From the NCBI RefSeq assembly GCF_000196495.1, contig NC_011313.1, positions 744,001 to 808,000 on the forward strand: a stretch of 64,000 nucleotides of DNA, read 5' to 3'. The notes beneath the pieces were generated by a model, which did no database searches, was not told the origin of the DNA, and saw only the letters and a list, made by a program, of their open reading frames with translations. Source of the DNA: Aliivibrio salmonicida LFI1238 (GTDB lineage: Bacteria; Pseudomonadota; Gammaproteobacteria; Enterobacterales; Vibrionaceae). Made by a program: the position numbers and the translations under genes. This document shows, piece by piece, positions 43,886 through 52,255 of this stretch (position 1 is its first letter; each line of letters begins with the position of its first letter).

Positions 43886-45220
43886 TTAATGCTCAGACGG
43901 GGTTATTTGTGGTGCAGATACGGCATAATCAAAGCCATTTAAATAAAAAGCTAAGTTACTGTATGTTTTACTTAAATCACTGAATAAACGCTGTTTCTCT
44001 AACTCAATACTCAGCTCATCATTGGCTGCGGAAATCACATCATTAAATTGTGCCGTATTATTTTCATAATCTCGTTCTACCGCTTTGGTTCTTTCTTTTG
44101 CTTGAGGTAATAACGTATTGTTGTAACGAGAAAGACGTTGTTCAAAATTCACTTTATCCACCAACAATGAATTCACTTTGGCGTTCAATTGTCGTAATAG
44201 CACATCACGTTGTGATTTCGCAGAACCCACTTGATATTGTGCAGCCGCATAATTTTGATCTTGACGTTTATCGGTAAACAGAGGGATGTCCATCGTTAAA
44301 TAAGCGCTGACTAAATCAGAGGCGGGTTGTCCCCCCATTCCATTCGCTTGACGGTAACCGTACATGACCTCGACACCAAATTGAGGAGAGTAAGATTCAT
44401 TGGCAATATCTACTCTTGTTTTTGTTGCTGTGATCGTGAGTTCACTCATTTTTACGGTTGGGTTTGAATTTAATAAGTCATAAAATTCAGTTTCTTGAGG
44501 TAATTTTCTCGCTAATAGTCGCTCTAAGGTAGACCACTCTAGTGGTGTTATTTCTTTTGATTTTTGATCCGCTAAGTTAGGTAGCCATTCGCTAAGCTGC
44601 GCATAAATTCGTCCTTGTAATTGACGATTTGTTTGCAACTTCTCATCGAGTCGAGTTAGCTGAAGCTGTGCTTGAAGAAGATCCTGACTTTCGCTTTTAC
44701 CAATGGCGTAATTGGTATTAATGTATCTTTCCATTTCAGACAATAGCTGACGGTTTTCATGCAAAATCGCCTCTGCTTTTTGTAAGAAGCCTAGCTCTAT
44801 CCACAGTTGGGTGATTGTATTTGCGACATCGAGTTCACGAACTTGAATTTGCATCGCCAATACATCCGCTTGCTGCCCAGTTTGCTTTTGTTGTAAATCT
44901 AAACTTGAGCCTCGCCCAAACTTCTGCATTAATCCGACAGAAATATTGGTCATTGGATCGTCATCAAACTTAAAACTGTCTACTGGTAGCCCACCAAATC
45001 CGACTTTAAGAGTAGGATCAGCAAGCGTTGAACTTGCAATACCAGTGGAGCGTAGTGCTTGTGATTGCGCGTATATTTGCTCCCGACTTGCATCTGAAGA
45101 CAACGCTTGTTCGATAAGCTGCGTCAATTGACTTTCTGCCAAAGCTTGACCTGAAAGTAATAGCGAGATCATTGAAGCTAACCACACTTTTTTAGAGCGT
45201 GTACGTAATGTGTTTTTCAT
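43886..45220 (-). CDS. cusC: TolC-family outer membrane factor, CusC type
   Basis: The 444-residue product has a signal peptide (ending SGQALA) and the two-repeat alpha-helical pattern of TolC-family channel proteins: long helices with SSTLADPTLKVGFGGLP at the start and LVSAYLTMDIPLFTDKRQDQNYAAAQYQ in the second repeat. It forms the outer-membrane channel of the copper efflux complex. It is not a lipoprotein, as there is no lipobox Cys, unlike E. coli CusC. It precedes cusB by ten bases. Confidence 0.9.
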   Translation of the reverse strand: MKNTLRTRSKKVWLASMISLLLSGQALAESQLTQLIEQALSSDASREQIYAQSQALRSTGIASSTLADPTLKVGFGGLPVDSFKFDDDPMTNISVGLMQKFGRGSSLDLQQKQTGQQADVLAMQIQVRELDVANTITQLWIELGFLQKAEAILHENRQLLSEMERYINTNYAIGKSESQDLLQAQLQLTRLDEKLQTNRQLQGRIYAQLSEWLPNLADQKSKEITPLEWSTLERLLARKLPQETEFYDLLNSNPTVKMSELTITATKTRVDIANESYSPQFGVEVMYGYRQANGMGGQPASDLVSAYLTMDIPLFTDKRQDQNYAAAQYQVGSAKSQRDVLLRQLNAKVNSLLVDKVNFEQRLSRYNNTLLPQAKERTKAVERDYENNTAQFNDVISAANDELSIELEKQRLFSDLSKTYSNLAFYLNGFDYAVSAPQITPSEH

Positions 45221-45324
45221 GGAATTATTCCAATAATGACGTGATCATAAAGACGGATCACTGCCATGATTAAACCGATAAATAAGCATTAAATATCTTA
45301 TTTAGAGAATTGATTTAATTGGAA

Positions 45325-45747
45325 TTACGCTATTGGAGGGCGGTAAAGCGAAGAAGAAGTAAATGAGCGTGTTTGCTCATTATATTGAGCATATACAATC
45401 ACGGATGCCGTTGCATTAGTATGGGCCATAAGCCCGATAGGTAAAGCATAAACAGACACAACACAAATGGTTTTACAACAGCTATCACCTTTATCAGAAC
45501 AATGATGACTGTTATTCATCAGCATTATTAATGACATATCACACTGCATATAACTGGTGTCATTGCTTTTTGAAGAGTGACAATCTGACATGCAGTCAGT
45601 TACATTCTCTGTATTTTGTGCAGTTTCCATTGACATGTTCATCACCATTCCTTCCATTTTCATTGGATAGCTGTAAGCAACACTTGATAGCACTAATGCC
45701 ACCAGCGTAATACTTGTTACTAACCATTTAGAAAAAGAAGTAAACAC
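45325..45747 (-). CDS. Cys/Met/His-rich periplasmic protein, first gene of the copper operon
   Basis: The 140-residue product has a signal peptide (cleavage near VAYS), a Met-rich stretch (MKMEGMVMNMSM) and a cluster of cysteines and histidines (CMSDCHSSKS, CDMS, HHCSDKGDSCCKTIC). The C-terminus SSLYRPPIA is the typical end of the small copper-inducible DUF2946-type proteins found with cus genes. Probable Cu(I) binding in the periplasm. It lies directly downstream of the CueR-type promoter and upstream of cusC. Confidence 0.75.
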   Translation of the reverse strand: MFTSFSKWLVTSITLVALVLSSVAYSYPMKMEGMVMNMSMETAQNTENVTDCMSDCHSSKSNDTSYMQCDMSLIMLMNNSHHCSDKGDSCCKTICVVSVYALPIGLMAHTNATASVIVYAQYNEQTRSFTSSSLYRPPIA

Positions 45748-45778
45748 GATAAAAAATCCAAATATACAGAATGTAACG

Positions 45779-45809
45779 ATAATAAGCCTTCCACTTAGGG
45801 TAAGGTCAA
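45779..45809 (-). promoter_or_regulatory. CueR/MerR-type copper-responsive promoter
   Basis: On the minus strand a perfect -35 TTGACC (45804-45809) and a -10 TATTAT (45779-45784) are separated by 19 bases, the overlong spacer that MerR-family activators untwist. In the spacer is a dyad ACCTTaCC...tGGAAGGc (45786-45806) that closely resembles the CueR operator of copA. It lies 32 bases upstream of the ATG of the Cys-rich gene and should drive the whole copper operon. Confidence 0.85.
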
Positions 45810-46008
45810 TATTTTTTGATCATATTTAATAATCAAATCTAGAAGGTAATAACAATTGTACAAATTTGATACACAACGTCGAGCGCATATGTGAAAAACG
45901 TCTCAAATTTGAAATCAACCGCTTACGAAACGTCAATGAATTAACGTAACGCATATTTTTACAAGGGAACTTTTGGTAGATTAGCGAAAAATTCAAGGAT
46001 GGCCTTTA

Positions 46009-47034
46009 ATGAAAAACCCTCATAAAATCGCGAGTTTAGAGCTAGGGCGACTGTTCGCTCTGTTTGCGATTATTGCTTTGCATTCTCAAATCTTCATGAC
46101 CTATTTATTAGTCGATGATGTTCCCGTTTTTGGTTATGCTTTTAATCAACTGACCCGTTTTGCTGTTCCCTTCTTTTTTATTCTGTCTGGTTACTTAATC
46201 CAACCTAAGTTATCAACATCACCGTTCAATACACTTAAGAAATACTCATCACCATTAATCAAAATCTGGCTAGTTTGGAGCCTATTATGTCTAGCAATGC
46301 CATTTAATTGGCAACGGGTAGCAACGGATGGGTACTTGGCTGAGCGTACAGGCTATTGGAATTGGTTAACTCAAAACCCTCTAAATGCTTTAATGGAAGG
46401 CGGTATGGTGCATTTGTGGTTTATCCCTGCATTGGTTATCGCGGTTGCGATTATCGCATTATTTATTCATTTTAATAAATCGTCTTTGCTTATTCCTGTT
46501 GCGGTTATCTTGTATGCTTATGGTGTTATGGGCGGAAGTTATCAAACATTAACTGAAGTATGGACGCCCTTCTTTACTCGTAATGGTCCTTTCTTTAGTA
46601 CATTGATGGTAGTGATTGGTTTTGAACTGAGAAAACGCAAGGTAACGTTATCTTCAACAAAATCCTTACTACTCTTGCTGGCAGGTATAGTTGTTCATTT
46701 TAGTGAGGCGTATTGGCTAACCACTTATCATGTTCCTTTTAATCAACATGATTTCTTAACAGGCACACCATTAATAGGTATCGGTCTATTTTTATTGTTG
46801 TTATCTAGACCTAATGTAGGGAACCACCCGCTGACGTTTAAATTAAGTAGACATGTACTTAGCATTTATATTTGTCATTTATTGTTCGTTGTAGTGATGT
46901 TGAATATTACAGGGATGATGGGTATAACATTAGCAGCAAAAGATTTTTTGATCGTGTTTGGGACGGTTGTCCTATCTACTTCATTCGTTCTTATTGTAGA
47001 TAGAACTTTTCTTAAAAGATGGTTATTTAGATAA
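46009..47034 (+). CDS. Acyltransferase-3 family membrane protein
   Basis: The 341-residue polytopic protein has about ten membrane helices and the acyltransferase-3 signature: the catalytic His in LFALFAIIALHSQIF (helix 1) and the R-x-x-x-P pattern in LTRFAVPFFFILSGYLI. Such enzymes transfer acetyl or other acyl groups to sugars or glycolipids across the membrane. The substrate is unknown; no polysaccharide genes are adjacent. A terminator follows. Confidence 0.85.
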   Translation: MKNPHKIASLELGRLFALFAIIALHSQIFMTYLLVDDVPVFGYAFNQLTRFAVPFFFILSGYLIQPKLSTSPFNTLKKYSSPLIKIWLVWSLLCLAMPFNWQRVATDGYLAERTGYWNWLTQNPLNALMEGGMVHLWFIPALVIAVAIIALFIHFNKSSLLIPVAVILYAYGVMGGSYQTLTEVWTPFFTRNGPFFSTLMVVIGFELRKRKVTLSSTKSLLLLLAGIVVHFSEAYWLTTYHVPFNQHDFLTGTPLIGIGLFLLLLSRPNVGNHPLTFKLSRHVLSIYICHLLFVVVMLNITGMMGITLAAKDFLIVFGTVVLSTSFVLIVDRTFLKRWLFR

Positions 47035-47040
47035 AAATAC

Positions 47041-47073
47041 GGCGATGCACGGTACTTTCTATGCATCGCCTTT
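47041..47073. terminator. Terminator between the acyltransferase and hydrolase genes
   Basis: GGCGATGCA at 47041-47049 is exactly complementary to TGCATCGCC at 47062-47070 followed by TTT; it lies between convergent genes. Confidence 0.8.
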
Positions 47074-47083
47074 AATGTATTAA

Positions 47084-47935
47084 TTAAATACGATTTAAAA
47101 CATCGAACGCTTTCATAACAGCATCACTTGCCATCACTCGTCCATGCCCTTGATTTTCTGTTGGGTATAATGTGACATTTTCAATGTGCTCAGAAGCAGA
47201 TTTTGATAAATCAAAGCTCGTAAATCGAGCTTCTTTATCATGCACAATAATAGTCTGGCTTGTGCGTTGTTGTAATCGCTGGTATGGATTAAAACTGTCG
47301 ATAGTTCGTTGATATTGATGTTCAATATCACCAACAATCGCTTTAAATAACTTAATTGAGTAGCCCGAACGTTCAATACTGTTGAATAAGTTTTCGGTGT
47401 AATTCAATACTGGAGCGATCAAAAGCAAGGGTGTGTCATCTAATTTAATATGGTGACACTCTAAAACAGCAGCGGTGCCCATACTGTGAGAGATAACACC
47501 CGCGACTTCATCTTGCTCATCGAGTACCGCATTTAGTCCTTCAATAAAGGCTGGTAAATGCGCATGTTTGCCTTCACTTTGGCCATGAGCAGAGTGGTCA
47601 AAAGCTACGGCAGTAAAACCTTTAGAGGCAATGTACTCCATCAATGGGTAATATTGACTTGAATTACCAGACCAACCATGAGCTAACACCCATACAGGAC
47701 CTGACCCCAACTGATACAAGCTAAGCTCTCCTTCCGGTGAGTTCAACTTACTTTTTATTAGCCCCGAAGGTTCTGTATTTTTAGGTTTTGTTCTTACTGG
47801 TGTTAATAGTAATTTTCGTCCCATTTTCTTTGCATGATCTGGAATAAGCATATGATGTAAGCGCGTAACAGCATTCAAAGCACTGCGTTTAAAGCTGAAC
47901 TTTTTCTCTGTTCCAAAATAAATTTCCTGACTCAT
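47084..47935 (-). CDS. Alpha/beta hydrolase
   Basis: The 283-residue cytoplasmic protein has the fold's oxyanion motif VLAHGWSGNS, a nucleophile elbow SHSMGTAAV (Ser in H-S-M-G), an Asp in HDKEARF and a His in NQGHGRV near the C-terminus, which make up a catalytic triad. Substrate unknown; lipase/esterase or thioesterase activity is plausible. It stands alone between convergent and divergent neighbours. Confidence 0.8.
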   Translation of the reverse strand: MSQEIYFGTEKKFSFKRSALNAVTRLHHMLIPDHAKKMGRKLLLTPVRTKPKNTEPSGLIKSKLNSPEGELSLYQLGSGPVWVLAHGWSGNSSQYYPLMEYIASKGFTAVAFDHSAHGQSEGKHAHLPAFIEGLNAVLDEQDEVAGVISHSMGTAAVLECHHIKLDDTPLLLIAPVLNYTENLFNSIERSGYSIKLFKAIVGDIEHQYQRTIDSFNPYQRLQQRTSQTIIVHDKEARFTSFDLSKSASEHIENVTLYPTENQGHGRVMASDAVMKAFDVLNRI

Positions 47936-48066
47936 ATTTTATCCAATTTATCATTTTATGTCGTTATCTTAACTAAGATGGTTAAATTGTCGAGTAAAGG
48001 TTCTATTTTTTAACAATTAAGTCACAAACAAGAAGGTAATCCCAGATAGACGGTCACTAAAAACAT

Positions 48067-48089
48067 AACATGCATAAAAAATACATGTT
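48067..48089. promoter_or_regulatory. NsrR-like operator upstream of nnrS
   Basis: AACATGCAT at 48067-48075 and ATACATGTT at 48081-48089 form a 9-5-9 inverted repeat, near-identical to the NsrR site pattern of ATGYAT half-sites. NsrR is the nitric-oxide-sensing repressor, and nnrS is a classic target, so NO-dependent control is likely. Confidence 0.75.
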
Positions 48090-48146
48090 ATTAAATACCC
48101 TTTGCGTTATACTTCTTCTGTATCCCTAATTTTGGAATCATTAATC

Positions 48147-49328
48147 ATGAATATTACTGATAAAGCCGTTGAAGAAAAAATCCCACCATTCTTACGTTTA
48201 GGCTTTCGCCCTTTCTTTTTATTGGGTAGCATTTACGCGATTATTGCGGTATCTGTATGGGTATGGGCATTTCAGACGGGTCAACCGAGCCAGCTAACCG
48301 TTCCTGCTTTATGGTGGCATGTCCATGAAATGCTATTTGGGTTTTCAATGGCAATTGTTGCAGGGTTCGTGTTGAGCGCAGTTCAAAACTGGACTGGTGT
48401 TAAAGGAACCTCTGATAAACGACTCGGTTTTATTGTGTTGTTATGGTTATTACCAAGAATTCTTTTTTGGACACCAACACCACTTTGGATCATTTCTAGT
48501 ATTGAAGCTTTATTCCTTGCTGCTATCGCGTATGAAGTTAGATTCCGTGTTATTAAAACAAAAGGCGTTCGTAATTTCTTCTTTATTCCTTTATTTATTG
48601 TCGCTATTGCTGCCAATTTTGCTAGCTATGCCACGATTAAAGGATTACCGCCGTTTACTTCTGCGGCCGTTTGGGAATCTATGTTGTGGTGGTTTACCTT
48701 ACTGATTTCGGTAATGGGGGCACGTGTTATCCCTTTCTTTACTGCGCGTCGCTTTCAGTTTGAAAAAGCACAACCTATTTTATGGTTAGAAGCATTATGT
48801 AATATCCCGCTTGCAATGCTATTTATCCTTAGTTTTTTTCCATTAACAGCGGAAGAGATCAGTCCTTATTTAATGATTGTAGCCGGTTTTGCACAATTAA
48901 TTAGAATGGGTCGTTGGAAGAGTCACAAAACATTAAGTGAGCCATTAGTATGGTCACTTCATGCGGGGTATTTATGCATTCCCGTAAGCCTACTGATCCG
49001 TGGGTTCGCAGATGATGGGTTTATTTCTCATACCGCCATTCATTTATTTGCTATTGGGGCACTAGGAGGCGTTATTTTAGCGATGATCGCACGTGTGACA
49101 ATGGGTCATACTGGCCGTGAAATATATAAAGGTCCTGTTATGTGGCCGGCCTTCTCAGCTATTGTCCTTGCTGCTGTTATTCGATCTGTTGGTGTAATTG
49201 TTTTCCCTGAATATATGATAAATATGATCAATATTGCAGCCGTATTATGGGCCTTTGCATTTGGTCTCTTTGTTTGGCACTTTGCCCCGATGCTATGTAA
49301 AAAACGAGTTGATGGTCACCCCGGTTAA
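48147..49328 (+). CDS. nnrS: NnrS family heme/copper membrane protein
   Basis: NnrS is a polytopic inner-membrane protein that protects against nitric oxide, in Vibrio as part of the NsrR regulon. The 393-residue product has the family start FLRLGFRPFFLLGSIYA, the conserved WWHVHEMLFGFSMAIVAGFVLSAVQNW block with metal-binding histidines, and HLFAIGALGGVILAMIARVTMGHTGR. About twelve membrane segments are predicted. The ATG at 48147 was chosen because the conserved part begins shortly after it. The operator at 48067-48089 supports NO control. Confidence 0.92.
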   Translation: MNITDKAVEEKIPPFLRLGFRPFFLLGSIYAIIAVSVWVWAFQTGQPSQLTVPALWWHVHEMLFGFSMAIVAGFVLSAVQNWTGVKGTSDKRLGFIVLLWLLPRILFWTPTPLWIISSIEALFLAAIAYEVRFRVIKTKGVRNFFFIPLFIVAIAANFASYATIKGLPPFTSAAVWESMLWWFTLLISVMGARVIPFFTARRFQFEKAQPILWLEALCNIPLAMLFILSFFPLTAEEISPYLMIVAGFAQLIRMGRWKSHKTLSEPLVWSLHAGYLCIPVSLLIRGFADDGFISHTAIHLFAIGALGGVILAMIARVTMGHTGREIYKGPVMWPAFSAIVLAAVIRSVGVIVFPEYMINMINIAAVLWAFAFGLFVWHFAPMLCKKRVDGHPG

Positions 49329-49376
49329 TTTACAGCGCAAATAAACAAGATCTAACTCACACATTGCAGAACTTAT

Positions 49377-49406
49377 TGTCAACATTAACAATAGTTAATG
49401 TTGACA
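49377..49406. promoter_or_regulatory. 13-bp perfect inverted repeat before the PTS gene, probable operator
   Basis: The arms TGTCAACATTAAC (49377-49389) and GTTAATGTTGACA (49394-49406) are perfect complements separated by AATA. No T-run follows, so a terminator for nnrS is unlikely. It ends about 75 bases before the PTS ATG, a position suited to a regulator of that gene. I cannot name the regulator. Confidence 0.6.
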
Positions 49407-49483
49407 CAACCTTTCCTTAATCTTGCCCTCTGTATTCTTACCTTAAATTAAAAAATACGAAATTTTACTTTGAGGAATACACT

Positions 49484-50944
49484 ATGAATGTACTTGGTTA
49501 TATGCAGAAAGTAGGTAAGGCGCTGATGGTTCCCGTCGCTACGCTACCTGCTGCTGCAATCTTAATGGGTGTTGGTTACTGGATGGATCCAACAGGCTGG
49601 GGCGCAAATAGCGTACTTGCTGCATTTCTAATTAAATCAGGTGGCGCTATTATCGATGTAATGCCAATGCTATTTGCGATTGGTGTTGCGTTTGGTTTAA
49701 GTAAAGACAAAAATGGTTCAGCGGCACTTGCCGGTTTTATTTGCTTTACTGTTGTTACTACCCTTTTATCTCCAGCGGTTGTTGCTCAACTTGAAAGCAT
49801 TCCATTGGATCAAGTTCCTTCTGCATTCGCAAAAATCAACAACCAATTTGTTGGTATTATTGTCGGTATTATTTCTGCTGAAATTTACAACAAATACTCA
49901 ACGGTTGAACTACCAAAAGCATTAGCTTTCTTTAGTGGTAAACGTCTTGTTCCTATCCTGACATCAATTGCGGGTATGGCATTATCATTCGTTCTTTTAT
50001 ACGTATGGCCTGCCATTTTTGACGCCCTAATCTCTTTCGGTACTCAACTTCAATCAATGGGTGCGGTTGGTGCTGGTCTGTTCGGTTTCTTTAACCGTTT
50101 AATGCTTACAGTTGGTATGCACCATGCCCTTTACCCTGTATTTTGGTTTGATGTTGTTGGTATTAACGACATTCCAAATTTCTTAGGTGGTGCACAATCT
50201 ATTGCTGATGGCACTGCGGTTATCGGTCAAACGGGTATGTACCAAGCGGGTTTCTTCCCTATCATGATGTTTGGTCTGCCAGGCGCAGCTCTGGCTATTT
50301 ACCATTGTGCAGAAGAACGCAATAAAGCCGCTGTTTTCTCTATCATGCTTGCAGCAGCAATGGCGTCATTCTTTACTGGTATTACAGAACCTCTAGAATT
50401 CAGCTTTATGTTCCTTGCTCCATGGTTGTATTTAATTCATGCAATCTTAACGGGTATTTCTTTATACATCGCTGCAAGTATGCATTGGATGGCAGGTTTT
50501 GGTTTTTCAGCAGGTCTTGTTGATTTCGCTTTATCAACCCAGAATCCATTGGCGGTTAAGTGGTACATGCTTATTCCACAAGGTCTTGTATTCTTTGTTC
50601 TTTACTACACTATATTTAGATTTGCGATTAAGAAGTTCAACTTCCTAACTCCGGGTCGTGGTGAAGACATGAATAAAGATGATTCTGTAGAAGAAAACAT
50701 TACTGATGTTGCCACTGCGTATATCGAAGCAATTGGTGGTTCAGAAAATATCCTAGAAGTAGATAACTGTATTACACGTCTACGTTTAACCGTGAAAGAT
50801 TCAAGCCTTGCTGATAGCGACAAACTTAAATCTCTTGGTGCCATTGCAGTGGTTCCAATGGGTAAAGGTGGTCTGCAAGTTATTATAGGCTTAGGAAAAG
50901 TGGATAGAGTCGCTGCAGAAATGAAAGTGATTTTAAAAGCCTAA
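49484..50944 (+). CDS. nagE: PTS transporter IICB, probably N-acetylglucosamine-specific
   Basis: The product (486 residues) imports and phosphorylates a sugar. An EIIC membrane domain occupies residues 1-385 (MQKVGKALMVPVATLPAAAILMGVG, GMHHALYPVFWFD, FGLPGAALAIYH, FFTGITEPLEFSFMFLAPWLYLIHA). A linker ending LTPGR follows, then an EIIB domain with the phosphorylated Cys in VDNCITRLRLTVKDSS. No EIIA is fused, so a separate IIA (Crr-like) is required. The helix patterns are closest to GlcNAc transporters (NagE/NagP type) in my judgement; glucose is the alternative. The 13-bp inverted repeat upstream suggests regulation. Confidence 0.75.
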   Translation: MNVLGYMQKVGKALMVPVATLPAAAILMGVGYWMDPTGWGANSVLAAFLIKSGGAIIDVMPMLFAIGVAFGLSKDKNGSAALAGFICFTVVTTLLSPAVVAQLESIPLDQVPSAFAKINNQFVGIIVGIISAEIYNKYSTVELPKALAFFSGKRLVPILTSIAGMALSFVLLYVWPAIFDALISFGTQLQSMGAVGAGLFGFFNRLMLTVGMHHALYPVFWFDVVGINDIPNFLGGAQSIADGTAVIGQTGMYQAGFFPIMMFGLPGAALAIYHCAEERNKAAVFSIMLAAAMASFFTGITEPLEFSFMFLAPWLYLIHAILTGISLYIAASMHWMAGFGFSAGLVDFALSTQNPLAVKWYMLIPQGLVFFVLYYTIFRFAIKKFNFLTPGRGEDMNKDDSVEENITDVATAYIEAIGGSENILEVDNCITRLRLTVKDSSLADSDKLKSLGAIAVVPMGKGGLQVIIGLGKVDRVAAEMKVILKA

Positions 50945-50985
50945 CTTCATAATGTTCGTACCAGATATTATGTAAGTGCAACTCA

Positions 50986-51019
50986 AGAGTCTTAATTATT
51001 CCCTCTTTAAGGCTCTTTA
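50986..51019 (+). terminator. Probable terminator after the PTS gene
   Basis: AGAGTCTTAA at 50986-50995 pairs with TTAAGGCTCT at 51007-51016 with one wobble, followed by TTAT. It is moderate in strength. Confidence 0.6.
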
Positions 51020-51061
51020 TGATGTATTTATACACGAAGCATTGTTACTCATTTTAGTTAT

Positions 51062-51355
51062 CTATTCTTTATCTGATACACACTCGATTGCAGAGTAGGC
51101 TTCTTGCTCATTCGTTCCAGAGCCATAAGCGCCACAATGCTGACATTCACATTGGTATATCTCAGCAGTAAAATGGTAGCAATTTAACTCTTTGTTCCCA
51201 CATTCAGGGCAATCTACGACTTTCTCTAAAAATTCACGTTTAAGTGCTTTTTGTTCTTGTTGCTCCCTAAAATATTGGGTTAATTCAAAATTGAATTGCT
51301 TTCCTACCCCATTATTTGGGTTCTCTTTAGGGTAATCATCAAAATAACGACTCAC
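51062..51355 (-). CDS. Small zinc-ribbon protein of unknown function
   Basis: The 97-residue product has a polar N-terminal helix region and a C-terminal CPECGNKELNCYHF...YQCECQHCGAYG segment with two CxxC pairs, the layout of a zinc ribbon as in Lar-like restriction-alleviation proteins. No partners are adjacent. Function is unknown. Confidence 0.55.
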   Translation of the reverse strand: MSRYFDDYPKENPNNGVGKQFNFELTQYFREQQEQKALKREFLEKVVDCPECGNKELNCYHFTAEIYQCECQHCGAYGSGTNEQEAYSAIECVSDKE

Positions 51356-51577
51356 TATATTTAATCCACCAGTAAAATTCAGTGATGTAGTTATATTAAA
51401 ATAGTTGCCATTTCACTAGATACCAAATGTAAACTTTGCCCTTCTTTCCACAGAATTCAGAAAAACACGTTAATTTGATTTTAAGGCACACAAGCTCTCT
51501 TTCATGTACGTTTTAACTTTTATGAATTCAAACTTATTTATTGTTACAATAAGCCGACTTAACATAGAGATAAACAA

Positions 51578-52255
51578 ATGAAAATACTGGTTATAGAGGA
51601 CGATCAAACCACTCGCGAATTTATCGCAAAAGCGCTTGAACAAGAAGGGTTTATCGTTGATAACTCAGGAGATGGAAAAGAAGGCTTAATGATGGCCATC
51701 AGCTGTGAATACCAATTAATAGTATTGGATCGTATGTTACCCAATATTGATGGTTTAAAAATCCTCTCTGCGATCCGAGCAACAGGAAATAATACCCCAG
51801 TACTGATACTTAGCGCGTTAGACAGCGTAGACCAACGAGTTGAAGGCTTAATTGCAGGCAGTGATGATTATCTAACTAAGCCTTTTGCCTTAGCGGAATT
51901 ATTAGCCCGAATTAATATCATTCTCCGTCGCAATCGACCAATCGAAAGTTTCTCTAATGAGATAAAAATCAACAATCTCCTCATTAATTTGCGGTCTCAA
52001 AAAGTCACCATAAATAACAACGCCATCTCTCTACAAAATAAAGAGTTTATCTTATTACGTTACTTAGCAGAGCACGTGAACGAAGTTGTCTCTCGCATGC
52101 GTTTATTTGAAGCCGCATGGGATTATCACTTTGATCCTAAAACTAACGTTATTGATGTGCATATTGCTAAATTACGTAAGAAACTAGAGCAAGGCGGAGC
52201 GATCAATTTAATCGAAACCGTTCGTGGAGCGGGTTATGTTATTAGACAAGCGTGA
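51578..52255 (+). CDS. OmpR/PhoB-family response regulator
   Basis: The 225-residue product has a receiver domain with the acidic pair in EDD near residue 8, the phospho-acceptor Asp in LIVLDRMLPNIDG (about residue 51) and the Lys in DDYLTKPF. The C-terminal winged helix ends VIDVHIAKLRKKLEQGGAINLIETVRGAGYVI. It forms a pair with the sensor kinase gene overlapping its 3' end. The stimulus cannot be read from the sequence. Confidence 0.92.
   Translation: MKILVIEDDQTTREFIAKALEQEGFIVDNSGDGKEGLMMAISCEYQLIVLDRMLPNIDGLKILSAIRATGNNTPVLILSALDSVDQRVEGLIAGSDDYLTKPFALAELLARINIILRRNRPIESFSNEIKINNLLINLRSQKVTINNNAISLQNKEFILLRYLAEHVNEVVSRMRLFEAAWDYHFDPKTNVIDVHIAKLRKKLEQGGAINLIETVRGAGYVIRQA

Noticed and set aside
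49377..49406. Inverted repeat as terminator of nnrS
   Set aside because: No T-run follows on either strand and the stem is AT-rich; an operator is favoured.
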